Below, one piece after another: positions 51,580 through 63,059 of a stretch of 64,000 nucleotides of DNA. This DNA comes from Deinococcus aquatilis DSM 23025. GTDB taxonomy: Bacteria > Deinococcota > Deinococci > Deinococcales > Deinococcaceae. The stretch's first letter is position 1, and each line of letters starts with the position of its first letter. The stretch is taken from assembly GCF_000378445.1 (NCBI RefSeq), contig NZ_KB899695.1:186001-250000 (forward strand), in the 5' to 3' direction. Under the pieces are notes generated by a model, which saw only the letters and a program-made list of their open reading frames with translations, made no database searches and was not told the DNA's origin. A program made the translations under genes and the position numbers.

Positions 51580-52287
51580 CTACCCACTGACCACTGACCG
51601 CCGCGCTTTCTTGCGTCCCAGCAATCTGATTACAAACAGCAGAGCGATCACCAGCGCGGCCACCAACGGCGGCGTGTGATCTTTTTTCACGCCCCACCAG
51701 TAATGCAGCGCCCCCAGAGCGGCGGCCACGTACACCAACTGATGCAGGCGCGTCCAGCGGGCAAAGCCCAGCCGCTTCACCGATCTGGGCGTGCTGGTCA
51801 GGGCCAGCGGCACCATCAGCAGCAGCGCCGTGAATCCTGCCGTCACAAAGGGGCGCTTGACCACATCTTCGGCCACCGTGGACAGCGTAAAACCCTGATC
51901 GAACAGGTAGATCAGGAAGTGCAGAAAAGCGTAGCCGAACGCCAGCAGGCCGAGGCTTTTGCGGATGCGGGCGGGCCAAGTCCATCCCCTGCCGCCCGCC
52001 AGTCCCAGCCGCGCCGTGACCAATCGGAGCGGGGTGCAGGCCAGAGACAGGATCAGCAGGGCCAGCGCCAGCAGCCCGGTTTGCAGTTCGGCCCGCTGCA
52101 CGGGGTTTGCGCCCAGTGCGCCCGTGGAGGCATCCAGAATCAGGACAGCTATGGGTAACAGGCCGCCCACCGTAACGGCGGGAACCAGCCAGCCCAGCGG
52201 CCTAGAGATTCTGGAGCTGGATACTGTGCGCCGCGTTGGGGTGCTGGCCGCCTGTGCAGCCGCAGCTTGAGAGAGAGGCTTACTCAT
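51580..52287 (-). CDS. msrQ: MsrQ heme-binding membrane subunit
   Basis: 235-residue ferric-reductase-like membrane protein that delivers electrons from the quinone pool to MsrP. Conserved histidines for b-type heme lie in the helices (FGYAFLHFLIYLF, RLHQLVYVAAALGALHYWWG). GVKKDHTPPL follows the last heme helix. It lies 16 bp after msrP. The last codons (RRSVVSG) are written in CACTGACCACTGACC heptad repeat, so the gene end is repeat-derived. Confidence 0.88.
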   Translation of the reverse strand: MSKPLSQAAAAQAASTPTRRTVSSSRISRPLGWLVPAVTVGGLLPIAVLILDASTGALGANPVQRAELQTGLLALALLILSLACTPLRLVTARLGLAGGRGWTWPARIRKSLGLLAFGYAFLHFLIYLFDQGFTLSTVAEDVVKRPFVTAGFTALLLMVPLALTSTPRSVKRLGFARWTRLHQLVYVAAALGALHYWWGVKKDHTPPLVAALVIALLFVIRLLGRKKARRSVVSG

Positions 52288-52303
52288 GGGCGTCTCTGCG
52301 GCA

Positions 52304-53335
52304 TCAGTAGAACTTCTTCAGGTCCATGCCCTTGTACATGCCCGCGACCTGCTCGGCGTATCCGTTGAAGGGCAGGGTTTTGCGGCGGCTGAGTTCTCCG
52401 ATGCGGCGCTCGGTGGCCTGACTCCAGCGGGGGTGGGGCACGGCAGGGTTCACGTTGGCAAAAAAGCCGTACTCATCGGGCGCGGCGATGCTCCAGGTGG
52501 TCCTGGGCTGTTTTTCAGTCAGCGTGATTCGCACGATGGATTTGATGCTCTTGAAGCCGTACTTCCAGGGCACGGCCAGCCGCAGCGGTGCGCCGTTCTG
52601 TCCGGGCAGCACGCGCCCTTGCAGCCCCACCGCCATAAATGCCAGCGGGTGCAGGGCTTCGTCCAGCCGCAGGCCCTCCACATAGGGCCAGTCCAGCACG
52701 CGGCTGCGCTGGCCGGGAAACTGCTTGGGGTCGTTCAGGGCCGTGAACTGCACGTATTTGGCCTTGCCCGTCGGTTCCATGCGCCGAATCAGGGCCGCCA
52801 GAGGAAAGCCCAGCCACGGCATCACCATCGACCAGCCTTCCACGCAGCGCATCCGGTAGATGCGGTCCTCGAGGGGAAACCACGATTGCAGGGTATCGAT
52901 GTCCACGGTCTGGGGCTTGCGTACCTCACCGTCTATTTTGACCGTCCAGGGCCGCACTTTCAGCGATCCGGCGAGGCGGGCGGGGTCGGCCTTGTCAGTG
53001 CCGAATTCGTAAAAGTTGTTGTAGCTGGTGGCCTGCGCGTAGGGGGTCATGGCTTCGCTGGTGTCGTATGGCCCCAGTGGACGGCGTACCTGCCCCTGTG
53101 CCAGATTCCCTTGGGCCAGATCGCCAAACTCGCCAGGGGTCGGCTCGGCAGCGGCTCCGGGCCTGCGCGTCAACAGTTCCAGGCCACCGCCCAGGCTGGC
53201 AACCGTACCCGTAAACAGCGCCGCAGACCGCAGGAATTCCCGGCGCGGGTTGATGATGCGCGAAGGCGCTTGTTCGCCGGCTTGATCATTATTGGGTTGA
53301 TCGTCGCGGTCATGGTCAGGGGGCAAAATAGTCAT
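52304..53335 (-). CDS. msrP: MsrP, molybdopterin methionine-sulfoxide reductase
   Basis: 343-residue exported catalytic subunit that repairs oxidised methionines in envelope proteins. The twin-arginine signal is [20 protein letters not shown]. The molybdenum-ligating Cys164 is in [20 protein letters not shown], typical of the sulfite-oxidase fold of YedY. ATG 53335 has AGGAG 5-6 nt upstream; an in-frame start 12 codons earlier does not. A TATAGC -10 candidate lies at 53400-53405 on the minus strand. Operon with msrQ; fits an oxidation-resistant organism. Confidence 0.91.
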   Translation of the reverse strand: MTILPPDHDRDDQPNNDQAGEQAPSRIINPRREFLRSAALFTGTVASLGGGLELLTRRPGAAAEPTPGEFGDLAQGNLAQGQVRRPLGPYDTSEAMTPYAQATSYNNFYEFGTDKADPARLAGSLKVRPWTVKIDGEVRKPQTVDIDTLQSWFPLEDRIYRMRCVEGWSMVMPWLGFPLAALIRRMEPTGKAKYVQFTALNDPKQFPGQRSRVLDWPYVEGLRLDEALHPLAFMAVGLQGRVLPGQNGAPLRLAVPWKYGFKSIKSIVRITLTEKQPRTTWSIAAPDEYGFFANVNPAVPHPRWSQATERRIGELSRRKTLPFNGYAEQVAGMYKGMDLKKFY

Positions 53336-53556
53336 GAATTCTCCTCGTGCATCAAGGCAGCACCACGGCAATAGAAACTGGCGACGGCGAACCTACTAAG
53401 CTATACGCAATCTGGGCGCAAACGGTTCACTTTTCCGCATCCGTTGAAACCATCCACGCCCGCAGAAGCCAGATTCACCCTTATATCTGCCGCATTCGCA
53501 CAGGCGTCTGACCCGGCACGCTACCCCCAGCGCCGCGCCGTGAAAGAATCAGGGGC

Positions 53557-55089
<1,533 letters not shown>

Positions 55090-55151
55090 ACTGAGGGCAA
55101 CCCCCTCTCCTCAACACTTTGGGTCTGCCGGATGTGCCATCATCCAACCTC

Positions 55152-55826
55152 GTGACGGCTTTTCCCGCAGACCTCCTTTCCCGTGAAGGCGTGCAGATCA
55201 GGCAGATGTACGCCAACGTGTTTTTGCTGTCCAGCCCACAGGGGCGCGTGGTGGTGGATACCGGGGCGCTGACCTATGCTCCCGCTTTTGGCCGTCTGCT
55301 GCGCCAGTTTCGGCCCGATGCGGTATTGGTGACTCATGCCCATGTGGATCATGCGGGTGGGGCATTTGTGGCGGCGCGGTGGGGTTTGCCCGTGCTGGCG
55401 CATCCGCTGGAGCACCCTCACCTGACCGGAGAACGCCACGAACTCCCCTATCCGGCAGGAATGCCGCGTGTGGGGGCCGTCATTTCGCGCCTGCATCCCA
55501 AAGTGCCCGCCCGTGCGCTGCGTTCGGTGGAGGCGGGTGAAGACCTCTGGGGCTGGCAGGTCATTCATCTGCCCGGACATTCGCACGGCCAGATCGGACT
55601 GCTGAGGAACGGTGTGCTGATCGCCGCCGACGCCGTCCTGTCTGCACCCGATGGCCGGGGCGGAATGCGGGCGGCCCTGCCCCATGCGCCCTACAACGCC
55701 GACCATGCACAGGCCATTCATACCCTCCGGCAGATTGCCGAGCTGGATTTGCGTGTGATCGTGCCCGGACACGGCGGCCCGCTGACGCCGGGGCAGGTGC
55801 GGGAACGGGCCGCGAGGGACATTTAG
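55152..55826 (+). CDS. Metallo-beta-lactamase-fold hydrolase
   Basis: 224-residue MBL-fold protein. The zinc motif is VLVTHAHVDHAGGAFVA (HxHxDH), with later ligands in LPGHSHGQIGLL, LIAADAVL and VIVPGHGGPLTPG. Family members hydrolyse thioesters, lactones or phosphodiesters; the substrate is unknown. I prefer GTG 55152 (CATCAT 8 nt upstream) over TTG 55119. A terminator shared with bmpA follows. Confidence 0.84.
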   Translation: MTAFPADLLSREGVQIRQMYANVFLLSSPQGRVVVDTGALTYAPAFGRLLRQFRPDAVLVTHAHVDHAGGAFVAARWGLPVLAHPLEHPHLTGERHELPYPAGMPRVGAVISRLHPKVPARALRSVEAGEDLWGWQVIHLPGHSHGQIGLLRNGVLIAADAVLSAPDGRGGMRAALPHAPYNADHAQAIHTLRQIAELDLRVIVPGHGGPLTPGQVRERAARDI

Positions 55827-55855
55827 AGGGTGGAACGTAGATCGTGGAACGTGGG

Positions 55856-55902
55856 AAAAGAGGGGGTGGGAGACTTTAACTTTGTCTCCCACCCCCTCTT
55901 TT
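55856..55902. terminator. Strong bidirectional terminator
   Basis: A 19-bp perfect stem from AAAAGAGGGGGTGGGAGAC with a 9-nt loop; runs of A on one side and T on the other, between convergent genes. Heptad units precede it (55830-55853). Confidence 0.9.
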
Positions 55903-55939
55903 GGGTTGTCCTACTGCCTACAACCTACTTCCAACAGTC

Positions 55940-57124
55940 TTACTTCGGCTCGTCGGCCACCTGACCCGCCACGCCGGGGGCCACCCAGCTCATGCTGTTC
56001 AGGTCACCGATAGAGCTGACCTTGCCCGCAGCCACGCGCAGTACGCCGTTGCGGTCCTTGATCGGGCCGGTGTAGGGATCGAATTTGCCGCCCTTTTCCA
56101 TTTCGGCTTTCAGGGCCATCACGCGGTCGTACACGCTGACTTTCTTGCCGTTCACGGTCATCTTGGCGGCTTTCAGTTGGGGAATCCACTTGGGATTGAT
56201 CGCCATACCGTCCTGTGCGCCGAGTTCCACCGAGCCGCCCTTCAACAGGTTCCAGTAGTCCACTTTTGCAAGATTTTTATTGGTATAGGTGCCGTTATGC
56301 ACTTTGGTCAGGAAATCGATGTAAATCTTTTCCCAGTGCACCAGTTGGCCGCTGACCACGTAATCAGGAGCAAATTTGTACATAGAGCTGTAGTGGGCAA
56401 AGGCGGGAATCTTGCGGGCGGCGGCAGTCTGCACCACCGTGGCGGTGTCTTCAGTAAAGGCCAGCGCGTCGTTACCCTCGCTGATCAGGGCTTCGGCGGC
56501 TTCGCGGGCCTTGTTCGGATCGACCCAGGCATTGATCCACTTCACGTTGACCACGGCGCGGGGGTTGACGGCGCGGGCACCGAGCGCAAAGGCGCTGATG
56601 TGGCGCTTGAGTTCCGGCACGGGGAAGGCTCCCACGTAGCCCAACTTGCCCGTCTTGCTGAGGGCTGCGGCCATCATGCCGTTCAGGTAGTAGATCTGGT
56701 AGAAGTCGGCCATGTAGGTCGCCAGGTTGGGCGCACGCTTGTAGCCGCTGGCATGGGCGAAAATCACGTTGGGGTACTTCTTGGCCGCTTCCAGGGTCTG
56801 ATCCATGAAGCCGAAGGACGTGGTGAAGATGACCTGGCACTTGTCTTTGACGAGGCGGTCGATGACCGGAGTCGCCTGACCTTCCGGCACGCTTTCCACG
56901 TACTTGGTTTCCAGCCAGGGCAGCGCCTTCTCGGTCTTCTTGCGGGCCTCGTCGTGCGCGTAGCTCCAGCCGATGTCGCCCACTGGCCCCACGTAGATGA
57001 AACAGGCCTTGAGCTTGCCAGCAGTCTGGGCCTGTGCAGCAGGACTGGCCGCCGTGCCCAACAGCGCCAGAGTTACGGGAACAGTCGCGGCCAGCAGAGT
57101 CATTTTCAGTGTGGATTTCTTCAT
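55940..57124 (-). CDS. BMP-family nucleoside-binding protein
   Basis: 394-residue exported binding protein (PnrA/BMP fold). The signal peptide starts MKKSTLKMTLLAATVPVTLA and ends AQA. The mature part has KACFIYVGPVGDIGWSYAHD, QVIFTTSFGFMDQTLEAAKK, and GKLGYVGAFPVPELKRHISA, all BMP hallmarks. It probably captures purine nucleosides for the permeases at 49.5-51.5 kb. ATG 57124 with GGAGGAT upstream is chosen over an in-frame start 37 codons earlier. The promoter carries an inverted repeat. Confidence 0.88.
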   Translation of the reverse strand: MKKSTLKMTLLAATVPVTLALLGTAASPAAQAQTAGKLKACFIYVGPVGDIGWSYAHDEARKKTEKALPWLETKYVESVPEGQATPVIDRLVKDKCQVIFTTSFGFMDQTLEAAKKYPNVIFAHASGYKRAPNLATYMADFYQIYYLNGMMAAALSKTGKLGYVGAFPVPELKRHISAFALGARAVNPRAVVNVKWINAWVDPNKAREAAEALISEGNDALAFTEDTATVVQTAAARKIPAFAHYSSMYKFAPDYVVSGQLVHWEKIYIDFLTKVHNGTYTNKNLAKVDYWNLLKGGSVELGAQDGMAINPKWIPQLKAAKMTVNGKKVSVYDRVMALKAEMEKGGKFDPYTGPIKDRNGVLRVAAGKVSSIGDLNSMSWVAPGVAGQVADEPK

Positions 57125-57255
57125 GAACATCCTCCAGAGAAGGGGTGTGCGGTGATGCAAAAGAGAAGAACAGAGCCGGATAAATCGGGCGGAAAAGTGC
57201 AGCGATCTGATGCTCATTCTCCGCAGATTGAACAAGGAACCTTCAGTCTGTCTTC

Positions 57256-57294
57256 ATTCTATGCAAATTGTCAGGCGATTGTCTGACGCCTGAC
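57256..57294 (-). promoter_or_regulatory. bmp promoter with inverted repeat
   Basis: A minus-strand -10 TAGAAT (57256-57261). The inverted repeat GTCAGGC/GCCTGAC (57270-57294, 11 bp apart) covers the -35 position, and extra GTCTGAC copies lie inside and upstream. This is a candidate operator for nucleoside-responsive control. Confidence 0.5.
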
Positions 57295-57338
57295 CCGCAG
57301 ACGTCTGACTCCTGGGCCAATGCCGTCTGGTCTGGCGG

Positions 57339-59378
57339 TCACGGCCCCAGATCAATCGTGATGGGCTGTGAGGCTGGAACAGTGACGTTCAGGGTACCGG
57401 GTGCGTATCCATCAGCCACCACCCGCAGTCGGTAGGTGCCGCGCACAGGCAGTTTGATCGGGCCAGGGGCCACACCCAAATCCTGTCCAGGTGTAAGGTT
57501 CGCTCCATCTGGGGCAGCAAGTACCGTGAGGCGGGCCGTCACTCCGGCTGCACCCTGCACCGTAAAACGAACTGTGCAGCAGAGGGGATCGCTGGCCGCA
57601 GGAGTTGCAGTGGTGCCGAGAGAGGGAGAAAACGCAAAGTAGGCCCATATCGCGCCGCCGAGCACGAGAAAGGCGGCCAACAGCGGCACCAGCCAACGTG
57701 GGGAAGCAGGGCGGCTAGGGGCAGACTTGCCGGGCGTTCTGACGACGCGCCAGGAATCGTCTTCGGCCCAGCCAATACGGATCGGTTCGCCATGAGTCCG
57801 GCGAGCAGGCAGGCGGCCCACCTCCTGACCTGCCCCTCCGTCAGATGGCCCAGCAGGAAGGGGCGGGCGGCGCATGGAGGCAGGCACCCGTTCTACATCG
57901 ACAGAATCGGGGAACCGTATTCCCACACCCTCAGTGTGCTGGCCTTCGGAATCCGGAGCAGGCAGCTCTGGCAGATCATCGAAGTCTATGTGAACGACAG
58001 CAGACTGCGCCGCTTCCTGTTCGCGGCGAGCGGCAGCCCTGCGCTCTGCGGCGGCCCGACTGTCCTGTATGGCCTGTGCGCGGCGTTCGTCGTTCTGACG
58101 TTTGCGGCGCTCCTGCGGCGTTTCGGCTACACCGGGCGGCGCGTTGGAATAGGCCGACACAGGCGGCACAGCGGGCAGGCTCGGCGGCGATTCCTGTGGA
58201 GGAAGAGGCCGAACCGCCGTGATGATCACCCCGGCACCGGGCATTTCTACACCGGACACAGCAGAACCTGCCTCAGCAGTTGCCTGTACTCCTGACTGAA
58301 TAGGGTCAGGCTGAATGGAGTCTGGCTCAACCGGGCTGGGTTGGGTGAGGTCTATCTGGATAACGGCTGGCACATCAAGGTTGGGCTGGTGGGCGTTTGG
58401 CAGATCAAGACCTGCTTGGTCGAGGTGGAGCTTCCCCGGATCGGTGGCCTGGCCCGGCAGCGGCTCTCCTGGCATATCTGGCACAGATGCGAACGCCACA
58501 TCTACCACCGCCAACTCCACCGTGTTCCCCGGCCCAGGCAGGATTGGCCCAGCTCCAGCCGACAGCGCTGAATCGGCGTTGCTGCTTGCAGTCTCCCGGA
58601 CAAGATCCGGGGAGGCAGGCTCGCCCAGGATGATCGGAGTGCCGTCATGAGGCGCGGTGGGTGCAGTCGGTTGCTCCACTGCTGGCCCAAGTGGCGTCAT
58701 CTCTCCGGGAACGGCCTCTACTGGCAGAGTCTCAACTACAGCGGCGGCAGGCCGAAGGACAGGCTGACGTGAACTGGCAGAACTTTCAGAGGCGTCGCCT
58801 GTCTGCAACCTTGCCAGAGCTGCCTCAGCCGTCAGGGTGCCGGGAGCATCCTGCAATGCCCGCAACGGTTCGGGAACGCCACCCAGTGCGGCCAGAGCAT
58901 CGGCCAACGCCCGCAGATCGTCGTCGGGAGACCCCGGTTCCTGTGACCAGGGCAGGCCCGCACCTGCCAGTGCCACGCGCCCGTCCACGCTCCAGAGTTG
59001 TGAGGCGTTCACGCCGCCGTGCACCAGACCCGATCCGTGTAGGGCAGCCAAACCTGCCAGTGCTCCACGCGCCGCCAACACCGGATCAGAGGCCGGAACT
59101 GCGTGCAGAGAGAGTTCCGTGACCAGATAGGCGTCGCCCCCATCCATTCCCTCATCGGAGTAGGGCAGCAAAGACGGGTGGTCGGGCAACTGCGGCGCAG
59201 GCAGTGCAGTGGGCAAAACGTGCACCAGCACGGGCATTCCGGTCAGACGGTCGGTGGCCCGGAGCGTCCGTACTCTTGCCGGATCAGCCACGCCGCCAGC
59301 CTCTCCCGCCTTCACTCCCGGAGCCACGTCACGGCCCGGCAGTTCCCGTGCCGCCACGTAAAGACCAATCGGCTTCAT
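57339..59378 (-). CDS. Membrane-anchored pseudokinase-like protein
   Basis: 679 residues. Residues about 35-200 keep the outline of a protein kinase C-lobe but with the catalytic loop changed (GLVHGGVNASQLW in place of HRDxKPxN) and AGAG instead of DFG, so it should be inactive. Residues 200-560 are a Pro/Ala/Glu-rich disordered linker with an arginine-rich patch (QERRKRQNDERRAQAIQDSR). One membrane helix follows (WLVPLLAAFLVLGGAIWAYF), and the last 75 residues are a small beta domain resembling PEGA (RGTYRLRVVADGYAPGTLNV). ATG 59378 is 8 nt after TATACT. Confidence 0.68.
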   Translation of the reverse strand: MKPIGLYVAARELPGRDVAPGVKAGEAGGVADPARVRTLRATDRLTGMPVLVHVLPTALPAPQLPDHPSLLPYSDEGMDGGDAYLVTELSLHAVPASDPVLAARGALAGLAALHGSGLVHGGVNASQLWSVDGRVALAGAGLPWSQEPGSPDDDLRALADALAALGGVPEPLRALQDAPGTLTAEAALARLQTGDASESSASSRQPVLRPAAAVVETLPVEAVPGEMTPLGPAVEQPTAPTAPHDGTPIILGEPASPDLVRETASSNADSALSAGAGPILPGPGNTVELAVVDVAFASVPDMPGEPLPGQATDPGKLHLDQAGLDLPNAHQPNLDVPAVIQIDLTQPSPVEPDSIQPDPIQSGVQATAEAGSAVSGVEMPGAGVIITAVRPLPPQESPPSLPAVPPVSAYSNAPPGVAETPQERRKRQNDERRAQAIQDSRAAAERRAAARREQEAAQSAVVHIDFDDLPELPAPDSEGQHTEGVGIRFPDSVDVERVPASMRRPPLPAGPSDGGAGQEVGRLPARRTHGEPIRIGWAEDDSWRVVRTPGKSAPSRPASPRWLVPLLAAFLVLGGAIWAYFAFSPSLGTTATPAASDPLCCTVRFTVQGAAGVTARLTVLAAPDGANLTPGQDLGVAPGPIKLPVRGTYRLRVVADGYAPGTLNVTVPASQPITIDLGP

Positions 59379-59602
59379 TGGGGGCAAGTATACGGCGCGG
59401 CAGGCCAGGAATCAGGTGGGAGCCGGGCCACAGGGCATCAATGCAGGCTTTAGGGAAGCGCGAATTTGCCCCAAGCGTCCCTTTGCACTCCGCAGAAGCC
59501 TCACCCTGCCAGAACCCAGAGCGGAACCCTGCCGCGCCAACCAGATCCACTGGTCTTGCCAGAAGCTCTGTATTCCTGGCGACCTCTTGCCAGCGGCTCT
59601 GT

Positions 59603-60745
59603 CTAGCGGCTCTGTACGCCGACTCCCAGACTCTGAGTCACGGCGTCCTGCATCTTCTTCTGGCTGTCCTGCACTTCTACAGCCACCGTTTCGCCGCTCT
59701 CCAGATCCATCACGAAATGGTCGCCTTCCAGCCGCACCCGCGACAGGATCTGCTCGTCGCCCTGCGGACGCGTGGTGGCCCGGAGTTCCACGTATTTCCG
59801 CATGGGCGTCCGGATGACTTTGGGGGCCAGGACTTCTTCCACCTGAAAAATGCCGCCGGAATTGTTCATGGTCACGCTGATCAGTACAGGCATATTGCGG
59901 CCCCGCTCGATCACCACCTGATCCACGGCCAGCGCACTGATGGAATGGATGTCCACGCTGCCCAGATTGAAGGCCTTGCGGCCCCGGCCCTTGGTGATGT
60001 CGGTGCCGTCTGCCACGGCCACGATGCCGCCTTCCAGGGTCAGCGGAGCCGGATTCAGGTCGTGACAATTGATGGCCCCCAGGATAAAGGCCCGGATTTT
60101 GGCCCGCTTGAAGGGATCGGCATACAGCGGCCCCATGATCCGGTCCAGAATCGGCAGGGCCAGCGCCACGCCGTGCCCCTCGTGTCCTACACGGTGAATC
60201 TGGTTACCTATATCGTGCAGCATCGTGCCCAGGATCACGGTCAGGAACACGTCTTCGGCGTCACCCACGCCCGATTCCATGATGTCGGTTTTGACACCTG
60301 CATCCAGCATCAGCTCGGTGATGGCGAGGCTGGCCGCGCCGGTGATAAAGGCGTGGACGCGCCCGTGATCGTTGTACCCGAGCTTGCGCATGGTGATGTA
60401 ATTCGCCATGTCCCAGTGCGCCAATGCCTCCGGGTCGGCCCGCAGCACGTTGTAGGCAGCCAGCGCCCTGGGATACGGCTCCAGATCGAGGCGGATGGCC
60501 TGATTCGCTTCCTCGATCAGTTTGACGCGGGGCGTGGAATATTCCACCACACGTCCGGGCTGTTTGCCTTCCACGTCCTGCACCTTGCCGCCCGACACGC
60601 TCAGGGTAAATTTGGCGTCGCCTGTGGCAGATTCTGCTTGTTCGAGTTCTGTTTGCTCCGTTGCCGTCTGTTCCGACCTTGCTCCGCTGGATGCGCTCTG
60701 CACGGGCACGGCGTTTTGCACAGATCCTTTCGAGTCGTCATTCAT
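59603..60745 (-). CDS. HD-domain metal-dependent phosphohydrolase
   Basis: 380-residue protein. An acidic, Gln/Glu-rich N terminus (1-45) precedes an HD domain: RVHAFITGAA (first His), TMLHDIGNQIHRVGHE (HD pair plus downstream His), and AVADGTDIT (final Asp). Such domains hydrolyse nucleotides or cyclic dinucleotides. The C-terminal 100 residues hold beta-rich sequence with no motif I know. ATG 60745 has GAGGAG upstream. It precedes the pseudokinase gene on the same strand by 224 bp. Confidence 0.83.
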   Translation of the reverse strand: MNDDSKGSVQNAVPVQSASSGARSEQTATEQTELEQAESATGDAKFTLSVSGGKVQDVEGKQPGRVVEYSTPRVKLIEEANQAIRLDLEPYPRALAAYNVLRADPEALAHWDMANYITMRKLGYNDHGRVHAFITGAASLAITELMLDAGVKTDIMESGVGDAEDVFLTVILGTMLHDIGNQIHRVGHEGHGVALALPILDRIMGPLYADPFKRAKIRAFILGAINCHDLNPAPLTLEGGIVAVADGTDITKGRGRKAFNLGSVDIHSISALAVDQVVIERGRNMPVLISVTMNNSGGIFQVEEVLAPKVIRTPMRKYVELRATTRPQGDEQILSRVRLEGDHFVMDLESGETVAVEVQDSQKKMQDAVTQSLGVGVQSR

Positions 60746-60805
60746 CTCTGTTCTCCTCTGCTGGCTGGTCTCGCCTTCCCAACACAACCAGTTCACCCGG
60801 ATCAA

Positions 60806-60835
60806 TACAACACATAGAAATACAACACATAGAAA
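60806..60835. repeat. 15-bp tandem duplication upstream of the HD-hydrolase gene
   Basis: TACAACACATAGAAA twice in a row. On the minus strand it doubles a TGTTGTATT stretch in the promoter region, so it may duplicate a -10-like element. Confidence 0.7.
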
Positions 60836-60843
60836 AGAGAACG

Positions 60844-60861
60844 GCCCGGCCTGAACCGGGC
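60844..60861 (-). terminator. Terminator after the enoyl-CoA hydratase gene
   Basis: On the minus strand, GCCCGG-TTCAGG-CCGGGC is followed by CGTTCTCTTTTC. It separates the hydratase from the HD-hydrolase gene. Confidence 0.65.
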
Positions 60862-60937
60862 GCTCATTTCACCACAAGCAGTCTGACAAGAGTTTGAAAA
60901 CGGGGTTGATGCTGGCCTTAAACAGCCTCCGGTCCCG

Positions 60938-61735
<798 letters not shown>

Positions 61736-61903
61736 GGTTCCTATCCTGACACGGGCGGGGTGAGATGGGCAGGATGCTGGGCGGTCTGGGCGGGGCGGGC
61801 AGGTCACCTGCTTTGCCTCTGCACCGAGCAGTCCGCCGGGTTGCTCGTCTCAATTCACCTGCTCCGCTGGGCCGTCAAGACAATCTCTGAATGACAGATG
61901 TGC

Positions 61904-62632
61904 TCAGGCTTTCTGTTCCTGCGCGTCCAGCCTGACGACGGCTTCCAGAGCCACCCGCACCATTCGGTCTACTCCGGCGGCCAGCACATCGTCGGGCACC
62001 AGTTGAGGATCGCCGATGTCGTTGCTGCACGCGGTCAGGCAGGCAGCACGCAGTCCGTGCAGGGCCGCCACCAGAAAGATCGCGCTGGCTTCCATCTCAA
62101 AGCCCAGAACACCGCGAGAAGCCCACAGGCGGGCGTGGTCGGGCGTGCTGGCATAGAAGGCGTCTTCGGTCATCACAAGGCCGACATGGTGCGGCGCACC
62201 CAGGGTACGGGCAGCGTGTGCAGCGGCCTCGACAACCTCAAAGCTGGCGGCAGGGGCATAGGGAGCGCCGCCCAACAGTTGGCGCGTGGTGCCGTCATTG
62301 GGTACGGCGGCAGTGGCAATGACCAGATCGCCGGGGGCGACAGCAGGAGTCGCGCCGCCCAGCGTGCCCACCCGGATCAGGGTTTTGGCCCCCAGACGCG
62401 CCAGTTCTTCGGTCACGATGGCGGCGCTGGGGCAGCCCATCCCGGTGGTCTGAATACTGACGCGCACACCCTGATAGGTACCCGTAAAGCCCAGCAGTTG
62501 ACGGTGGCTGGTGTATTCGGTCACCCCTTCCAGATAGGTGGACGCGATGTGACGGGCGCGGTTGGGGTCGCCGGGCAACAGAACGTAGTCGGCAACGTCG
62601 CCGGGTTGGGCACGAACATGAATCTGACTCAT
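61904..62632 (-). CDS. deoD: Purine-nucleoside phosphorylase, DeoD/Udp family
   Basis: 242-residue nucleoside phosphorylase. The phosphate-binding region is VLLPGDPNRARHIA, GMGCPSAAIVTEELARLGA contains the family's GIGxxS-like turn, and the ribose/base site is GFEMEASAIFLVAALHG with SNDIGD (Asp for purines). It cleaves purine nucleosides (uridine is possible) to base and ribose 1-phosphate in the cytoplasm, downstream of the nucleoside importer. TATACT lies 7 nt before ATG 62632, a clear leaderless start; the frame runs a further 33 codons upstream. Confidence 0.87.
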   Translation of the reverse strand: MSQIHVRAQPGDVADYVLLPGDPNRARHIASTYLEGVTEYTSHRQLLGFTGTYQGVRVSIQTTGMGCPSAAIVTEELARLGAKTLIRVGTLGGATPAVAPGDLVIATAAVPNDGTTRQLLGGAPYAPAASFEVVEAAAHAARTLGAPHHVGLVMTEDAFYASTPDHARLWASRGVLGFEMEASAIFLVAALHGLRAACLTACSNDIGDPQLVPDDVLAAGVDRMVRVALEAVVRLDAQEQKA

Positions 62633-63059
62633 ACGGAGAAGTATAGAGAGCGGCCCTTCATCTGGTTCATTTGTGGGTGTCGTTTGACCGTCCAACCAAC
62701 CTGAAGCTGATTTTTCTTGGTGGATGAACAACCACTAAGCAACCGGTACATGAGAATATCCTCATGAAGCTGAAGACTGAACGGGCTGACAGGTTTCTCA
62801 TCTGAACGTCACGGGAGGCCACTGATAGCAGCAAAACTGCTCTCATCTAAAAAACCCTGTTTATCACCTGGCTCTTATTTTCATGAACTTTCAGTCAGTT
62901 AGTCAAAAACCTTCCAATTGAAGCCCAGGGAACACTCTGATTATTCACAGGGCACTCACGCCTGCTGCCTACGGTGTGTGCAGGCAGGGCAGCGCTATGC
63001 GTCATCCCATGCATCATTTTTTTGCTTTCGTCCTCAGTCCCTCTTCAAGGAGAACCACC
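62633..63059. other. Promoter/leader region of the SLH protein gene
   Basis: 427 bp, markedly AT-richer than the rest. It holds a CATGAG/CTCATG hairpin (62749-62766) and a possible promoter (TTGAAG, 17 bp, TTATTC near 62918-62946). It ends with a T-rich leader and AAGGAG 7-8 nt before the ATG, the profile expected of a highly expressed envelope-protein gene. Confidence 0.5.
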
